Origin: a virus
Strand: one strand, 5' to 3'
Virus record (IMG/VR): IMGVR_UViG_3300025641_000013
Coordinates: 1 to 50,739 of that record
Length of the DNA stretch: 50,739 nucleotides
The notes under the pieces are model-generated. The model ran no database searches. It was not told the DNA's origin and saw nothing but the letters and a program-made list of their open reading frames with translations. Both the position numbers and the translations under genes were made by a program. Shown piece by piece: positions 1 to 9,045 of this stretch. Numbering within the stretch: the first letter of the stretch is position 1; each line of letters opens with the position of its first letter.

Positions 1-966
1 CTCTCCTTCTGCGTTCTGCTTAGATAATTCGCCAATAGCGTCTGGGTTATTAGTCTCCGAAGAGCCACTTCCTTTAGTATAATTATACACGCCATCAGCC
101 CATCCGCTTCCAGTAGCCCTAAATCCTCTTGGTTCTTTATCAGCTCTAGGTCTGTTCTCAGCCCACTTACCAAAAACCATATCCTCTATTTGAGATGATA
201 ATGTTGATTCTATTTCATCAGAATCTAAATCATTTTTTTCAGCGTATAAATTATAAAAACCTCTATTACCCGTCATAAAGTTACTTACGGCTGCTTTCTT
301 TGCATTAGGGTCTACTTTAAATGCAAATCTACCATAGGACTTGTCCCCTAGATTACCAGCATACTCCATTTCTCCCGTAGATGATAATTTAGCAAAATCG
401 TAAACATTATTCTTTAAGGTTTCCCATTGGGTCATATCAGGCATTGGCGCAAATTGACTTTGAGTTATATTCATAGCTTTAGTCATTGCTTCTTCAAAAG
501 TCAGATTAGCAAAATCTTTTTCAAGCTTTAACCCTAATAATTTATCACCATCCAAGCCAGAATATATCTCTCCAGTTGCTACTTTAGTTGCCCTATCTTT
601 TAATGCAGTTCCTATGCTCTTATATGCCCCAGCCTTTGATTTTAATCCGTTTAGCCCCACTACAATTTCCTCAGTAGATAAATCTCCCGCTCCTTTTATA
701 AAAGCATCTATTTCAGCGTTTATCTTACTCTTTATTTCTGGCGACCAATTTGATTCTATAGTAGGAATACCCTTCAATAAATCTACTCTAGTTTCTCTAT
801 CCCTCTGAGCAAAGTTCTTTTGTTGAGCCTCTTGTTGCGCTTCTATACCTTTTTTTTGGTACATACGCCTGTTTTGGTCATCTACAAACGATGTATCTAA
901 CTCTACCTTAGGGTCTTGCGCTAATCCGTAACCCCTTAAATTCTGTGGTTTTCTTTCTAATGCCAT
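1..966 (-). CDS. Probable internal virion protein, partial (C-terminus outside window)
   Basis: The reading frame is open from the ATG at 964-966 through the left edge, giving 322 residues without a stop. It begins MALERKPQNLRGYGLAQDPK and is rich in charged residues, with no signal peptide or membrane segment. It lies 6 bp downstream of the gene at 973-1917 and is the most distal gene seen in the late cluster. Proteins at this place in short-tailed phages are often ejected internal proteins. That role is inferred from position only; I do not recognise a domain in the visible part. Confidence 0.6.
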   Translation of the reverse strand, partial: MALERKPQNLRGYGLAQDPKVELDTSFVDDQNRRMYQKKGIEAQQEAQQKNFAQRDRETRVDLLKGIPTIESNWSPEIKSKINAEIDAFIKGAGDLSTEEIVVGLNGLKSKAGAYKSIGTALKDRATKVATGEIYSGLDGDKLLGLKLEKDFANLTFEEAMTKAMNITQSQFAPMPDMTQWETLKNNVYDFAKLSSTGEMEYAGNLGDKSYGRFAFKVDPNAKKAAVSNFMTGNRGFYNLYAEKNDLDSDEIESTLSSQIEDMVFGKWAENRPRADKEPRGFRATGSGWADGVYNYTKGSGSSETNNPDAIGELSKQNAEGE

Positions 967-972
967 ATCTTA

Positions 973-1917
973 TTATCCTCCAAAGCCTTTCTTTAGACCA
1001 CCAAATCCTTGATTACTAATTCCATAAGCTAATCCCGTATTTACATTTGGCAATAGCGCAGGATTAGGAATGCTGAATGGTGTTTGAAATCCTTGTTGCA
1101 GCCCACCAAATCCTTGTGTTTGCGGAACTTGAAAATAACTACTTTGCTGTACGGGTGGTGCTTGATTAGGGACATTCATTGTACCCGTAAAACCTTCGCC
1201 TATTCCACCGCCTAGACCATCAAATCCACCGCCTGCTGCAAATGAAGATGCTTGACCTAGCGTACTTACCATCTGCCCTGCCCCTGAGTACATCATCTGC
1301 TCTCCCGCACCTTGTAGTGCCATTGCATAATCTTGGTCAGCGTAATTGCTGCTTAAATCCCTTGCATAATTTTGTCGTTGGTTTCCTATCTGAAAGTTTA
1401 ATCCTCTATTCGCATAAGTATCCATTTGACCTATCGCATTACCCTGAAAGCCCATCGCTGTTCTTTCGTTAGCTAACTTCTGACTAGCATCCATAGAAAG
1501 TAATTCCTTATACGCATTTACAGCATTTTGGTCTGCTTGTGCTACACCAACTAATCCACCTCTACGGCTTGCGTTAGCGTTTAATGTTTGTGCTTGTGAG
1601 CCTTGTATGTTCTCTAAATATTGTTCCTTTAGTTCTTCTGGAATACCCTCTTTAGCTGCTTCATCATACCTAGCTTGTAAAGAGGATATTTCAGACATTC
1701 TTTGATTAGCAAGCGCTTCCATTGTGCCTTGCTGTATTTTCTGCTCCCTTTCGTTCTGAAGGTTTAATGCCATTTCTTGAACCTCTGCTGTATTAGCCGC
1801 AAGTTCTCCTTCTTTCTTTTTCTTTCTTCCGCCTATCATTTTAGCGCCACCGATTCCTGCACCACCAAGTAATGCTGCTGTACCTAAAACTGATGCTGCT
1901 GTTACTATTCCTGCCAT
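973..1917 (-). CDS. Glycine-rich internal virion or ejection-like protein
   Basis: The 314-residue protein begins with a Gly/Ala-rich hydrophobic stretch (about residues 1-28), followed by a basic cluster (RKKKK), an Ala/Gln/Glu-rich helical region likely to form coiled coil (about 40-200), and a Gly/Gln/Pro-rich tail in which QGFGGL recurs (about 268 and 303). This layout resembles small ejection proteins of podoviruses, which have a membrane-active start, a helical body and a flexible end. No enzymatic motif is visible. Its ATG overlaps the stop of the cupin gene, so the two are probably translationally coupled. Confidence 0.55.
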   Translation of the reverse strand: MAGIVTAASVLGTAALLGGAGIGGAKMIGGRKKKKEGELAANTAEVQEMALNLQNEREQKIQQGTMEALANQRMSEISSLQARYDEAAKEGIPEELKEQYLENIQGSQAQTLNANASRRGGLVGVAQADQNAVNAYKELLSMDASQKLANERTAMGFQGNAIGQMDTYANRGLNFQIGNQRQNYARDLSSNYADQDYAMALQGAGEQMMYSGAGQMVSTLGQASSFAAGGGFDGLGGGIGEGFTGTMNVPNQAPPVQQSSYFQVPQTQGFGGLQQGFQTPFSIPNPALLPNVNTGLAYGISNQGFGGLKKGFGG

Positions 1918-2390
1918 TATGATTGTTTTTTGTTATGTTCGTCCATTGTTATAGAAAAAAAGTTATCCTCCACTTCTTTCATATCTCTTGTGTCTGTTGG
2001 GTTAGCTATAACATTTATCCAAACACAATCCTCAATGCACTTTATTAATCTTTTAGTTCCTTTATTTGAGTGCGACCAACAAGGGGCTATATGCTCTATA
2101 ACACCGTTATTATCTTCCACTAATACCCTTCCTGATAATAAAAACCAAAAATGGTTAGTATTATGAACGGCACTAACAACATATGATTCCGCCTTCATTT
2201 TCATTTGTCGCATATAAAGACCATCGGTAAAGTTATTGGTAATAGGAAAATCCTCGTTATTAACTAGGTTTTTTCCATCACCATAAACGCCATCCAAGTT
2301 ATTGTTACTTATAATAGCCTCTTGCAACTGCTCAAGGCTATCGTTATAAGTAGTTATATCCGATGTATTTTTTGTAACCGCAAAGTCCAT
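1917..2390 (-). CDS. Cupin-fold protein in the tail gene cluster
   Basis: The C-terminal two-thirds read as a single cupin barrel. An entry strand (DGLYMRQMKMKAESYVV) leads to the first motif with HNTNHFWFLLSGRVLVEDNNG and then to the second motif with APCWSHSNKGTKR. Such cupins are frequent beside tail genes in Bacteroidota and marine phages, and their function is not settled. I place the start at the ATG at 2388-2390 (157 residues). The frame is open further upstream, but the only earlier initiation codon, a TTG, lies inside the promoter box at 2397-2404. The gene follows the 1277-residue tail protein. Confidence 0.7.
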   Translation of the reverse strand: MDFAVTKNTSDITTYNDSLEQLQEAIISNNNLDGVYGDGKNLVNNEDFPITNNFTDGLYMRQMKMKAESYVVSAVHNTNHFWFLLSGRVLVEDNNGVIEHIAPCWSHSNKGTKRLIKCIEDCVWINVIANPTDTRDMKEVEDNFFSITMDEHNKKQS

Positions 2391-2396
2391 TAAATA

Positions 2397-2404
2397 CAAA
2401 GATA
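2397..2404 (-). promoter_or_regulatory. TATCTTTG -7 box for the cupin gene
   Basis: TATCTTTG on the minus strand matches the Bacteroidota -7 consensus TAnnTTTG. It ends 6 nt before the cupin ATG, so the mRNA would have almost no 5' UTR. Confidence 0.6.
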
Positions 2405-2406
2405 CG

Positions 2407-5400
2407 TTAAATAAAGCTTTTAATATATCTTAATGTAGAGCTAAATACTTTTACTAACGATGTAGCTGTATTATTGATTTTAGCAATAAAGTATGTGCCT
2501 ATCATTAAGTCCCCTTGTGTAATAGGATTTGTTATGCCGCCAACAAGAGGCGTATTCTCATCCATTAGTATGTTAGCCCATTGCCTTCCTTCTTTTTCCT
2601 CGAAATCTCCGTTGATTAAGCTAGTGCTTTGTCCTCTTTCGTTTGTTCCGCTGTCCAAGTAGAAGTTAGTGTCTGTTGATTCTATCTCTAATGCCCTAGC
2701 GTTCTTTGTGTTAGTAGGCTCTACGGCAAAAGGAATGGTGATATATGATTCGTGTTGAGCACCGTAAAAGTTTCCATAAGAGGAAACATTAGGGCTGTTA
2801 TGTAAATAGAATTTGCCATCTTTACTAGAGCATAATCTACTTCCCGCACTACCGAATGCATCACCTTTGTAATCAAAGAAAGACATCCATTTATTATTCT
2901 TGGGGGAGTAATTAAGAACGTATTGCTGTCCTTGTATTACCTCTACGTCAACAGCGGGATTGTATGTCCCCGAACTTGTTACGGTTGCTTGTATTGTAGT
3001 TCCACCGCCAAGCTTAGACCAATCTCCACTACTTACTGTTTCTGTTACGAATGGCGCTGCTGTAAATGTTTTTAATACTATATCTTCACTTAGGTCAAGT
3101 TCCGTTACTTGTGCTTCTGTAAGCGTTATTACTACTGTTGTAGGTGGCGTGGTTTCAACTGTTCCCGTTGATGTTGACTTATTGTTTATTGATAATATAA
3201 ACGTATCAAACTCTTTATCGTAAACGCTTTGTATTACGGGTTTATTGATTAACCTTTGAGAGCGTATAAGAACTTCATCAAAAAAGAATCTCATTCCAGC
3301 ATCACTAATAGGTTTCACTTCTAATCCACTTGATATTAGTACTGTGTTTTTGTTTCTATCTACAAACATTGATGCTCCGCCAAAATAGGAAAGGCTCTCT
3401 GGATTGTCTGATATACCATAATCTGATACAGAATATCTAGGAGTTCCGAATACATCAGTAGTTTTGCCTACGAAATTATTACCGTCTAATGAGTTTATTT
3501 CCGTTCTACCCATTGGTAAAAGCCCCATCTTTCTGTCGAATAATACTTTTAGGTATTCGTTTTCAGCAAATATTTTTCTTATTGTTCCGTATTCGTTCTT
3601 TAATTCTCTAAAGTTTATATCATAGAAGAATCCTAGTCCGTTTATGTTAGTATTCTGTATTAACGGGTCACTCCACCTTAATGTTGTGTTAAGCGCAGGT
3701 AGCCTATTGTCTTCTAGTGCTACTAATGGTCGCTTTAAGCTAACTGACCTAGATGGCGTTCTAGCGTCTGCAAATGGAATTTCTATAAGTGGTGCGCCCA
3801 CAGGAGTTCTACCTGTAGATGGTATTGTTTTACTTGGTGGATAATTAACATTGTCAGTGACAAAATAGACTCTACCAACATACATATCGCCAACATCATT
3901 TGCCTGATAAACCAGAGGGCTATAGACAGATTGATTTAAACTAGGAGCTACAGGGTCTAGGTTGCTTACCAATGAATCAAGCCCATCATGTATTAGCTGC
4001 CCAAAACCGCCTAATCCTATTTTACACGGATAGCCAAATTCCCTCCATAATGCACTACCTTCATCTGTGCTTTTTTTATACACTTCTAATATATCATTTG
4101 CCGCAGGAGGCGTAGTCCAACTACTGTAATCTATCTTTATGTACTTCTTGTAGTTCATTTTAGACACTACGGCTCTACCGCCCTCTCCCGTTACATCTCC
4201 GCTTTTGCGCTCTACAATAATTGTAGGTGCTGAAGTATATCCGCTACCTTTCTTTGCTATATTAGGTGTGGTTAATGCGCCACTACCAATTGATGACGTT
4301 ATTTCAGCACCACCTCCCCCTCCTCCAATAACTTTTAATGTTGGGTTTCCAGTGTATCCAGAGCCTACTGCTGTTATGGCTACTTCTTCTATCTCTCCAG
4401 AATCAATAGTTTCTATAACCTTAGATTCATCGTATTGAGCCCAAGTTGCGCCAGCACCAGCGTTAGCACTATTATCATACACTCCCCTTACATAGTAATC
4501 ATCAGAGAAGTCTAGCGGAAATTGACTATCACTATTATCGGTATTGAATGTTCTTAATGATTGCAGGCTTATTAATGCCTGTCCATTTGCATTTGCTGGT
4601 GTATCAGTTCCCGCCACAAATTGATAAGCCAATGGCGTTCCTGCCTCATAATCTATTCCCACTGGTAAATAACATAATTGCCAAGTCTTAGCCCAAGATG
4701 GGGGATAGTGACCGATATTCATATTTAAGCTTGTTACGTTATCAGTTGTTCCAATTACATCAAACCAATTTACAGGTTTCTCTAAATCAACGTCAGTAAG
4801 AACGGAAGACAGCCTTCCTTTATCGTCAGAGTATCTTATCCCCCATTTGTAAGTAGCCCCTGCCTTAAGACCTTTTTTATATCTATCTTGTGGAACACTA
4901 AGTCCTACTGCATTATAATCATAAGAAGCGGTCATATTTAATACCACACCACTAATATCTAAATTTTCTTCTATATCTCCAAATACTAGTCTATTATCTT
5001 CTGTTATTGCTAATGTTCCTGCTTTTTTAGGGCAAAATGAATACAGTTGATTAGCCTCGTCTTGGTCTAACGGAACTTTAGCTGAATTATTGTCGAATAT
5101 TACTTCGTAGAATGATTCATACTGAACGCCACCACCTGTTAATCCCCAATTACCTACAGTAGCACTTGTTGTTGTATCGAACTTAGTGAATGTGTATTCG
5201 TTAGATGCGCTTATATCAGAGCCGTCTATATCGGCAAACTTATACCAATCTCCAGAGTTACCATTTCTACATTCTCTATATGCCACCTCTATTCTCTTTA
5301 ACCTATTCGGTATAGATGAATTTCTATATACCCTAAGCCTTAATCTATAATAGGATTGAGACGGTTTGGCAAGAGTGGTAGTATTGTAGGTATTCATTTC

Positions 5401-6240
5401 CGATATAGGCGACCAAGCACCATACATATCATCATCAAACACCCATCTGTATCTAAACTGAAAATATTTACCGAAAAGTGAATTGTTACCCGTTCCAAAA
5501 TCAGCGCCATTTAAAAGTATCTGATGTAACGGTTGTAACGGGCATAAATCAAAATGCTCTGCTTGTAATGCAGTAGGGTATTCAGACCCAATTAATTTAT
5601 CTACGTTAATATATTTAGGCTCGTTATGATTGTCAGTCCAAAACAATAACGTTTGACCATCTCTTATTATTATAGATGAATCTATGTAATTATTCTCTTG
5701 AAAGTTTAAATAGTTTCCTATTTCCTTCCAAAGAAGAGAGTTCCTTTCGGGGTCTTTTCGTCCTACATAACTAGCGGATGTAAACCCAACTAAACAAATA
5801 TAATATTTAGCCTCTGAAGATATACCGCCCGTTCTTAATACTACATCACCAGCGGTGTAAGATGTTGCGTATGTAGGTGTAGTCCCGCCCAAAGTACCTA
5901 CTATTGAATAAAAGTTATCTCTAACTAATAATCTAAGGGTTTCATCTAAATAGCTATAATAAAGAATTATATGAGCTCCCTCACTACTCCATAGGAATAT
6001 ATAAGTTCTTTGGTTTTCTTCGTCATCTTGTATCTTAACGCATTTATATCTACCACCAGACGGTAATGTATAACTTACTTCAAGTGTACTCTTTACATTT
6101 TCTAAGGCGTTATCATTCCCCCCATCAGTACTTGATACATAAAAGTTCTTAGCCTCTATGTACTCACCTTCTTTTAGGTATCTAGGGTCGGAATCTTGGT
6201 TCATTCCAAGATAAAAAAAACGTCTATCTTCTTGTACCAT
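2407..6240 (-). CDS. Very large tail protein (muzzle or tail-hub type)
   Basis: This 1277-residue protein starts MVQEDRRFFYLGMNQDSDPR and continues with EGEYIEAKNFYV. That opening (short polar start, G-M-N-x-D, E-Y-x-x-A-x-N) is typical of the large beta-rich tail proteins of short-tailed Bacteroidota phages. Around residues 620-700 there are two GSGYT-x(n)-P repeats separated by a glycine run, a small beta-repeat seen in structural proteins. There is no signal peptide. It follows three adaptor-sized genes joined to one another and to it by one-base overlaps, which fits the distal, host-facing part of the tail. The specific muzzle or hub role is inferred from size and position. Confidence 0.7.
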   Translation of the reverse strand: MVQEDRRFFYLGMNQDSDPRYLKEGEYIEAKNFYVSSTDGGNDNALENVKSTLEVSYTLPSGGRYKCVKIQDDEENQRTYIFLWSSEGAHIILYYSYLDETLRLLVRDNFYSIVGTLGGTTPTYATSYTAGDVVLRTGGISSEAKYYICLVGFTSASYVGRKDPERNSLLWKEIGNYLNFQENNYIDSSIIIRDGQTLLFWTDNHNEPKYINVDKLIGSEYPTALQAEHFDLCPLQPLHQILLNGADFGTGNNSLFGKYFQFRYRWVFDDDMYGAWSPISEMNTYNTTTLAKPSQSYYRLRLRVYRNSSIPNRLKRIEVAYRECRNGNSGDWYKFADIDGSDISASNEYTFTKFDTTTSATVGNWGLTGGGVQYESFYEVIFDNNSAKVPLDQDEANQLYSFCPKKAGTLAITEDNRLVFGDIEENLDISGVVLNMTASYDYNAVGLSVPQDRYKKGLKAGATYKWGIRYSDDKGRLSSVLTDVDLEKPVNWFDVIGTTDNVTSLNMNIGHYPPSWAKTWQLCYLPVGIDYEAGTPLAYQFVAGTDTPANANGQALISLQSLRTFNTDNSDSQFPLDFSDDYYVRGVYDNSANAGAGATWAQYDESKVIETIDSGEIEEVAITAVGSGYTGNPTLKVIGGGGGGAEITSSIGSGALTTPNIAKKGSGYTSAPTIIVERKSGDVTGEGGRAVVSKMNYKKYIKIDYSSWTTPPAANDILEVYKKSTDEGSALWREFGYPCKIGLGGFGQLIHDGLDSLVSNLDPVAPSLNQSVYSPLVYQANDVGDMYVGRVYFVTDNVNYPPSKTIPSTGRTPVGAPLIEIPFADARTPSRSVSLKRPLVALEDNRLPALNTTLRWSDPLIQNTNINGLGFFYDINFRELKNEYGTIRKIFAENEYLKVLFDRKMGLLPMGRTEINSLDGNNFVGKTTDVFGTPRYSVSDYGISDNPESLSYFGGASMFVDRNKNTVLISSGLEVKPISDAGMRFFFDEVLIRSQRLINKPVIQSVYDKEFDTFILSINNKSTSTGTVETTPPTTVVITLTEAQVTELDLSEDIVLKTFTAAPFVTETVSSGDWSKLGGGTTIQATVTSSGTYNPAVDVEVIQGQQYVLNYSPKNNKWMSFFDYKGDAFGSAGSRLCSSKDGKFYLHNSPNVSSYGNFYGAQHESYITIPFAVEPTNTKNARALEIESTDTNFYLDSGTNERGQSTSLINGDFEEKEGRQWANILMDENTPLVGGITNPITQGDLMIGTYFIAKINNTATSLVKVFSSTLRYIKSFI

Positions 6241-7004
6241 TAGCTTTTAGTAAATGCGCTGCTCTTTCTAGTCTGATTCATCATTTGGTTTTGTGTCATT
6301 GAACTGAATCTTTCAGCCATATGATAGCAAGCCCAAGTGAACTTATGCTCTAAATCTTGTATAACACCTCTTGGTGTGCTTTTTCTTCTTCTCTTACTAA
6401 ACAATTCTATACCCGCCTTAATTGGCTCTCTCATAAACTGATGAACTAGAAACTCTCCGTTTATTGTAGATATATCTTGAAGGTATATTATCATATACTT
6501 GTCAGTAGTGTTTAAGCCTCCATTTACGTTGATAAATCCTCTTTCGTAGTCTATACTCCACTCACCATAAACAACGTGTCCATTGCTACCGAAATTGCCT
6601 CCTAAGTTCTCTCCGTGTCTGCTTACAGATAGGCTGTTGTTTGAATCTCCGTAACCGTTTGATTCAGCTAACCTTCCCGTAGAGGTTTGTCTTTCTGTAT
6701 TACCCTCACTATCAGTTCCTCTTGCGTTGGCGATTTTATTACCCAACCCTAATGAAATGAAGTGGTTTGCGCTATTTACAATTCCTAAGTCTATAATTCT
6801 TACGCAACCCGCAGGAATTACTATTTGGTCGTTAGAGTTTAACGTAACAAACTTACTTACAGGTATGCCCGTAAAATCATACTCCATCTCCCTTAATGCT
6901 TGTATAGCAAAGTCTAGGTAAAAAGATAAATCGTGTGTAGTCTTTTTGCCTTGCTCTCTAAGGTAGTCTTTTACTATGGATAATATGGGTAAGTCTCTAT
7001 TCAT
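6240..7004 (-). CDS. Tail adaptor or ring-like structural protein
   Basis: The 254-residue protein starts MNRDLPILSIVKDYLREQ, a helical segment, followed by a beta-rich middle and a basic C-terminus (FSKRRRKSTPRG). Its start overlaps the stop of the preceding gene by one base (TAATG) and its stop overlaps the next start, so three adaptor-like genes are translated as a chain. Successive small proteins between capsid and large tail genes usually form stacked connector or ring layers. I cannot assign which layer. Confidence 0.6.
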   Translation of the reverse strand: MNRDLPILSIVKDYLREQGKKTTHDLSFYLDFAIQALREMEYDFTGIPVSKFVTLNSNDQIVIPAGCVRIIDLGIVNSANHFISLGLGNKIANARGTDSEGNTERQTSTGRLAESNGYGDSNNSLSVSRHGENLGGNFGSNGHVVYGEWSIDYERGFINVNGGLNTTDKYMIIYLQDISTINGEFLVHQFMREPIKAGIELFSKRRRKSTPRGVIQDLEHKFTWACYHMAERFSSMTQNQMMNQTRKSSAFTKS

Positions 7005-7624
7005 TATGAATCTGCTAGGTTGTTATCGCTTAAATCTTCTGGAATGTCTTTTGTCAATACATATTCTTGAACAGCCATATTAATTATATCCAACTCTAGG
7101 TTAGGCGGAAATGGAAAATAATCATCATCCGCTATATCTTCGCTGCTAGATATTGAGTGTACATCTAATAATGTTTCTTCTGTCTGTTTTACTGTAAAGT
7201 ATATTCTGTCTCCACTTAACCAATATCCCGTATTACCCTCCAACTCTTTTGAGGCTGAACCGTTAAATAAAGAATTAAACGTAGATGGTACTTGGTAGTA
7301 TTCAAATGTGTTATTACAAGGTGTTATCTGATAAATACCCATATTCTTAGGAAGTACTAACGGCTTAAATGGTAGCTGTAAATACCATCTGTTAGTTCTA
7401 GTGTCTTTTGTAGGGGATAATTGCTCATAAGTAGATATACAGCCTTCCCAAACCATATCTTCCATTAAGTCATTACTCCACGCTTGCCAAGCGAAATCTG
7501 CAACAACTTTATCTCTAGCATTACCAACAGCAGCTACCATTTCCCTAAGAGATGTCTTAGCGTCTTGCGTTAGCTTTGGGTAAAGCTTCTTTAATGCTCT
7601 ATATGCTAAATCTACTTTTGTCAT
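7004..7624 (-). CDS. Tail tubular or adaptor-like structural protein
   Basis: The 206-residue protein begins MTKVDLAYRALKKLYPKL, followed by an alpha-helical region and Trp-rich segments (AWQAWSNDLMEDMVWEG). An N-terminal helical bundle with a later beta domain is the layout of head-tail adaptor and tail-tube A proteins in podoviruses. It is coupled to both neighbours by stop/start overlaps. The assignment rests on position and overall pattern, not on a specific motif. Confidence 0.58.
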   Translation of the reverse strand: MTKVDLAYRALKKLYPKLTQDAKTSLREMVAAVGNARDKVVADFAWQAWSNDLMEDMVWEGCISTYEQLSPTKDTRTNRWYLQLPFKPLVLPKNMGIYQITPCNNTFEYYQVPSTFNSLFNGSASKELEGNTGYWLSGDRIYFTVKQTEETLLDVHSISSSEDIADDDYFPFPPNLELDIINMAVQEYVLTKDIPEDLSDNNLADS

Positions 7625-8259
7625 TATTTGTAATTAACTAACGCTTCGTTTCCTATTGAGAAACCAAAACGTCTAACTATACCTTGTACTATTCTTTCTG
7701 TATTCTGCTCTGGTATATCAAAATCAACCGATGTAGACGAATCGTACACTTCTCTATTAGATGATACTGTAAAGCCCCAAATAGGGTCTAATGGAAGTCT
7801 GTAATAGTTGAACTTAACGCTACTAAATACAGAGTAAGGTTTAATTTCTACCGTATCTGCATTAACAACAGCTATGGGGTATTTTGCACTTGCTCTTGAG
7901 AAACCGCTAACTTCCGATGCGTCTGCTTCTGACTGACCCATCACTTGAAATTGAACTAGCTTACTCTGTGTTTGATTAAGATAAACTCTACCCGTTATTG
8001 ATTGCAATTGCATATAATCGCTAGGCTTAGTTACTAAGTTGCTTGAGTTCGGAAAAAGATTAACTGATACCTTTAATTCATCAGCTATATCCATTGTTTG
8101 CTGTGAACTTTCAGACACACCTAGCACTTCATTATAAAAAGAAAGTTGTTCTAGCTTTGCGTAGTTATTAAAGTCGCTTGTCTTTATATAGCCTCCTGAC
8201 TGATTCTTCTTTATAATCTCAAAGACTTGCGTCTTTACGGTATTTACATTTGCTCCCAA
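7624..8259 (-). CDS. Adaptor-like structural protein, probable TTG start in frame after a TAG
   Basis: This 211-residue product (GANVNTVKTQVFEIIKKN after the initiator) resembles its neighbours in size and composition and probably forms another connector layer. No ATG occurs near the 5' end; the first candidate is TTG at 8257-8259, one codon after the TAG that ends the gene at 8263-9042. The two genes are in the same reading frame, so limited amber readthrough would fuse them. TTG initiation is the simpler reading, since the portal gene also seems to use TTG. Confidence 0.6.
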   Translation of the reverse strand: MGANVNTVKTQVFEIIKKNQSGGYIKTSDFNNYAKLEQLSFYNEVLGVSESSQQTMDIADELKVSVNLFPNSSNLVTKPSDYMQLQSITGRVYLNQTQSKLVQFQVMGQSEADASEVSGFSRASAKYPIAVVNADTVEIKPYSVFSSVKFNYYRLPLDPIWGFTVSSNREVYDSSTSVDFDIPEQNTERIVQGIVRRFGFSIGNEALVNYK

Positions 8260-8262
8260 TTT

Positions 8263-9042
8263 CTATTGATTATCTACTGCAGCTGATGATATAGCGAATT
8301 GCCCCTCGTCTGTGCATATTAATTCTATAACATCAAATTCGCTTAATGTAAGTGAAGCTCCTAATGGACTTCTAAGTACTTGTCCGTTTGCGCCAAATTC
8401 AGCAGGGTCTAAGTTTAGTGTAGCACCCAATCCAACATAGAATAATAATCTAGTCCCTACTGCGCATTTATTAATTTGAACTATCTTACCCGTTCCGTCT
8501 ACAAAATATGTATTACCATTCTTAGCGTTTAATACTGAATCACCCGTAGTAGGGTTAATATAAGTAGCTATATTATTGTATTGACCATATAGCTGTAATG
8601 CTACGTTCTCTGATTTAGGAATAGCTGCTGATTGAAGCCCTATAAAAACAGAGTCAGTTCCAGATGTCTTGGGATGCAACACTCCGCCCGAATTATTCCA
8701 ATAAGCACTACCTAATAATTCACTTCTAATCTGTGTAGCTGTGTCTGAAATCTCACTTCTAATCTGTGTTGCTGTATCTGAAATTTCACTTCTTATTTGA
8801 GTTAATGAATCATTAGCCGCATACCCGTCATTTATAAAATACCTGCCATCAGCAGTAGAGTCTATTATAAATAAACTCCCATAAGCTCCGTACATTGATT
8901 CTCCGCTTAAAAACATCGTATCTCCATACGCAATCTTCTTAACTTTAAAGGGCTGATTCTTAGTTACCCAATTAATAGTGGCTTGCGAATATCCTGATAA
9001 GCAAAACGCAGTAAGTATAAATAATATTACTATCTTTTTCAT
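8263..9042 (-). CDS. Signal-peptide-bearing, fibre-like protein in the tail cluster
   Basis: The first 20 residues (MKKIVILFILTAFCLSGYSQ) form a typical flavobacterial Sec signal: lysines, a hydrophobic core, then a small/polar end, with cleavage likely near Q20-A21. Residues 79-110 hold three 11-residue repeats of T-Q-I-R-S-E-I/L, which would make a short hendecad coiled coil. The C-terminal half is beta-rich and Gly/Asn-rich, like tail-fibre or head-fibre modules. A secreted protein in the middle of virion genes is unusual. It may be exported to the cell surface, or the leader may be a remnant of a host-derived domain. Confidence 0.6.
   Translation of the reverse strand: MKKIVILFILTAFCLSGYSQATINWVTKNQPFKVKKIAYGDTMFLSGESMYGAYGSLFIIDSTADGRYFINDGYAANDSLTQIRSEISDTATQIRSEISDTATQIRSELLGSAYWNNSGGVLHPKTSGTDSVFIGLQSAAIPKSENVALQLYGQYNNIATYINPTTGDSVLNAKNGNTYFVDGTGKIVQINKCAVGTRLLFYVGLGATLNLDPAEFGANGQVLRSPLGASLTLSEFDVIELICTDEGQFAISSAAVDNQ
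8713..8808 (-). repeat. Three 33-bp in-frame repeats coding 11-residue coiled-coil units
   Basis: Residues 79-89, 90-100 and 101-110 of the signal-peptide protein repeat the pattern [ST]-x-T-Q-I-R-S-E-[IL]. The DNA copies differ by a few third-position changes. Three direct copies suggest expansion by slippage or recombination. Confidence 0.7.
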
Positions 9043-9045
9043 TTC

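Noticed and set aside
614-808. Plus-strand frame inside the left-edge gene
   Set aside because: It lies wholly within the continuous minus-strand coding frame and has shadow-like composition.
2960-4438. Three plus-strand frames within the 1277-residue tail gene
   Set aside because: They are complementary readings of a well-supported large minus-strand gene; no promoter boxes precede them.
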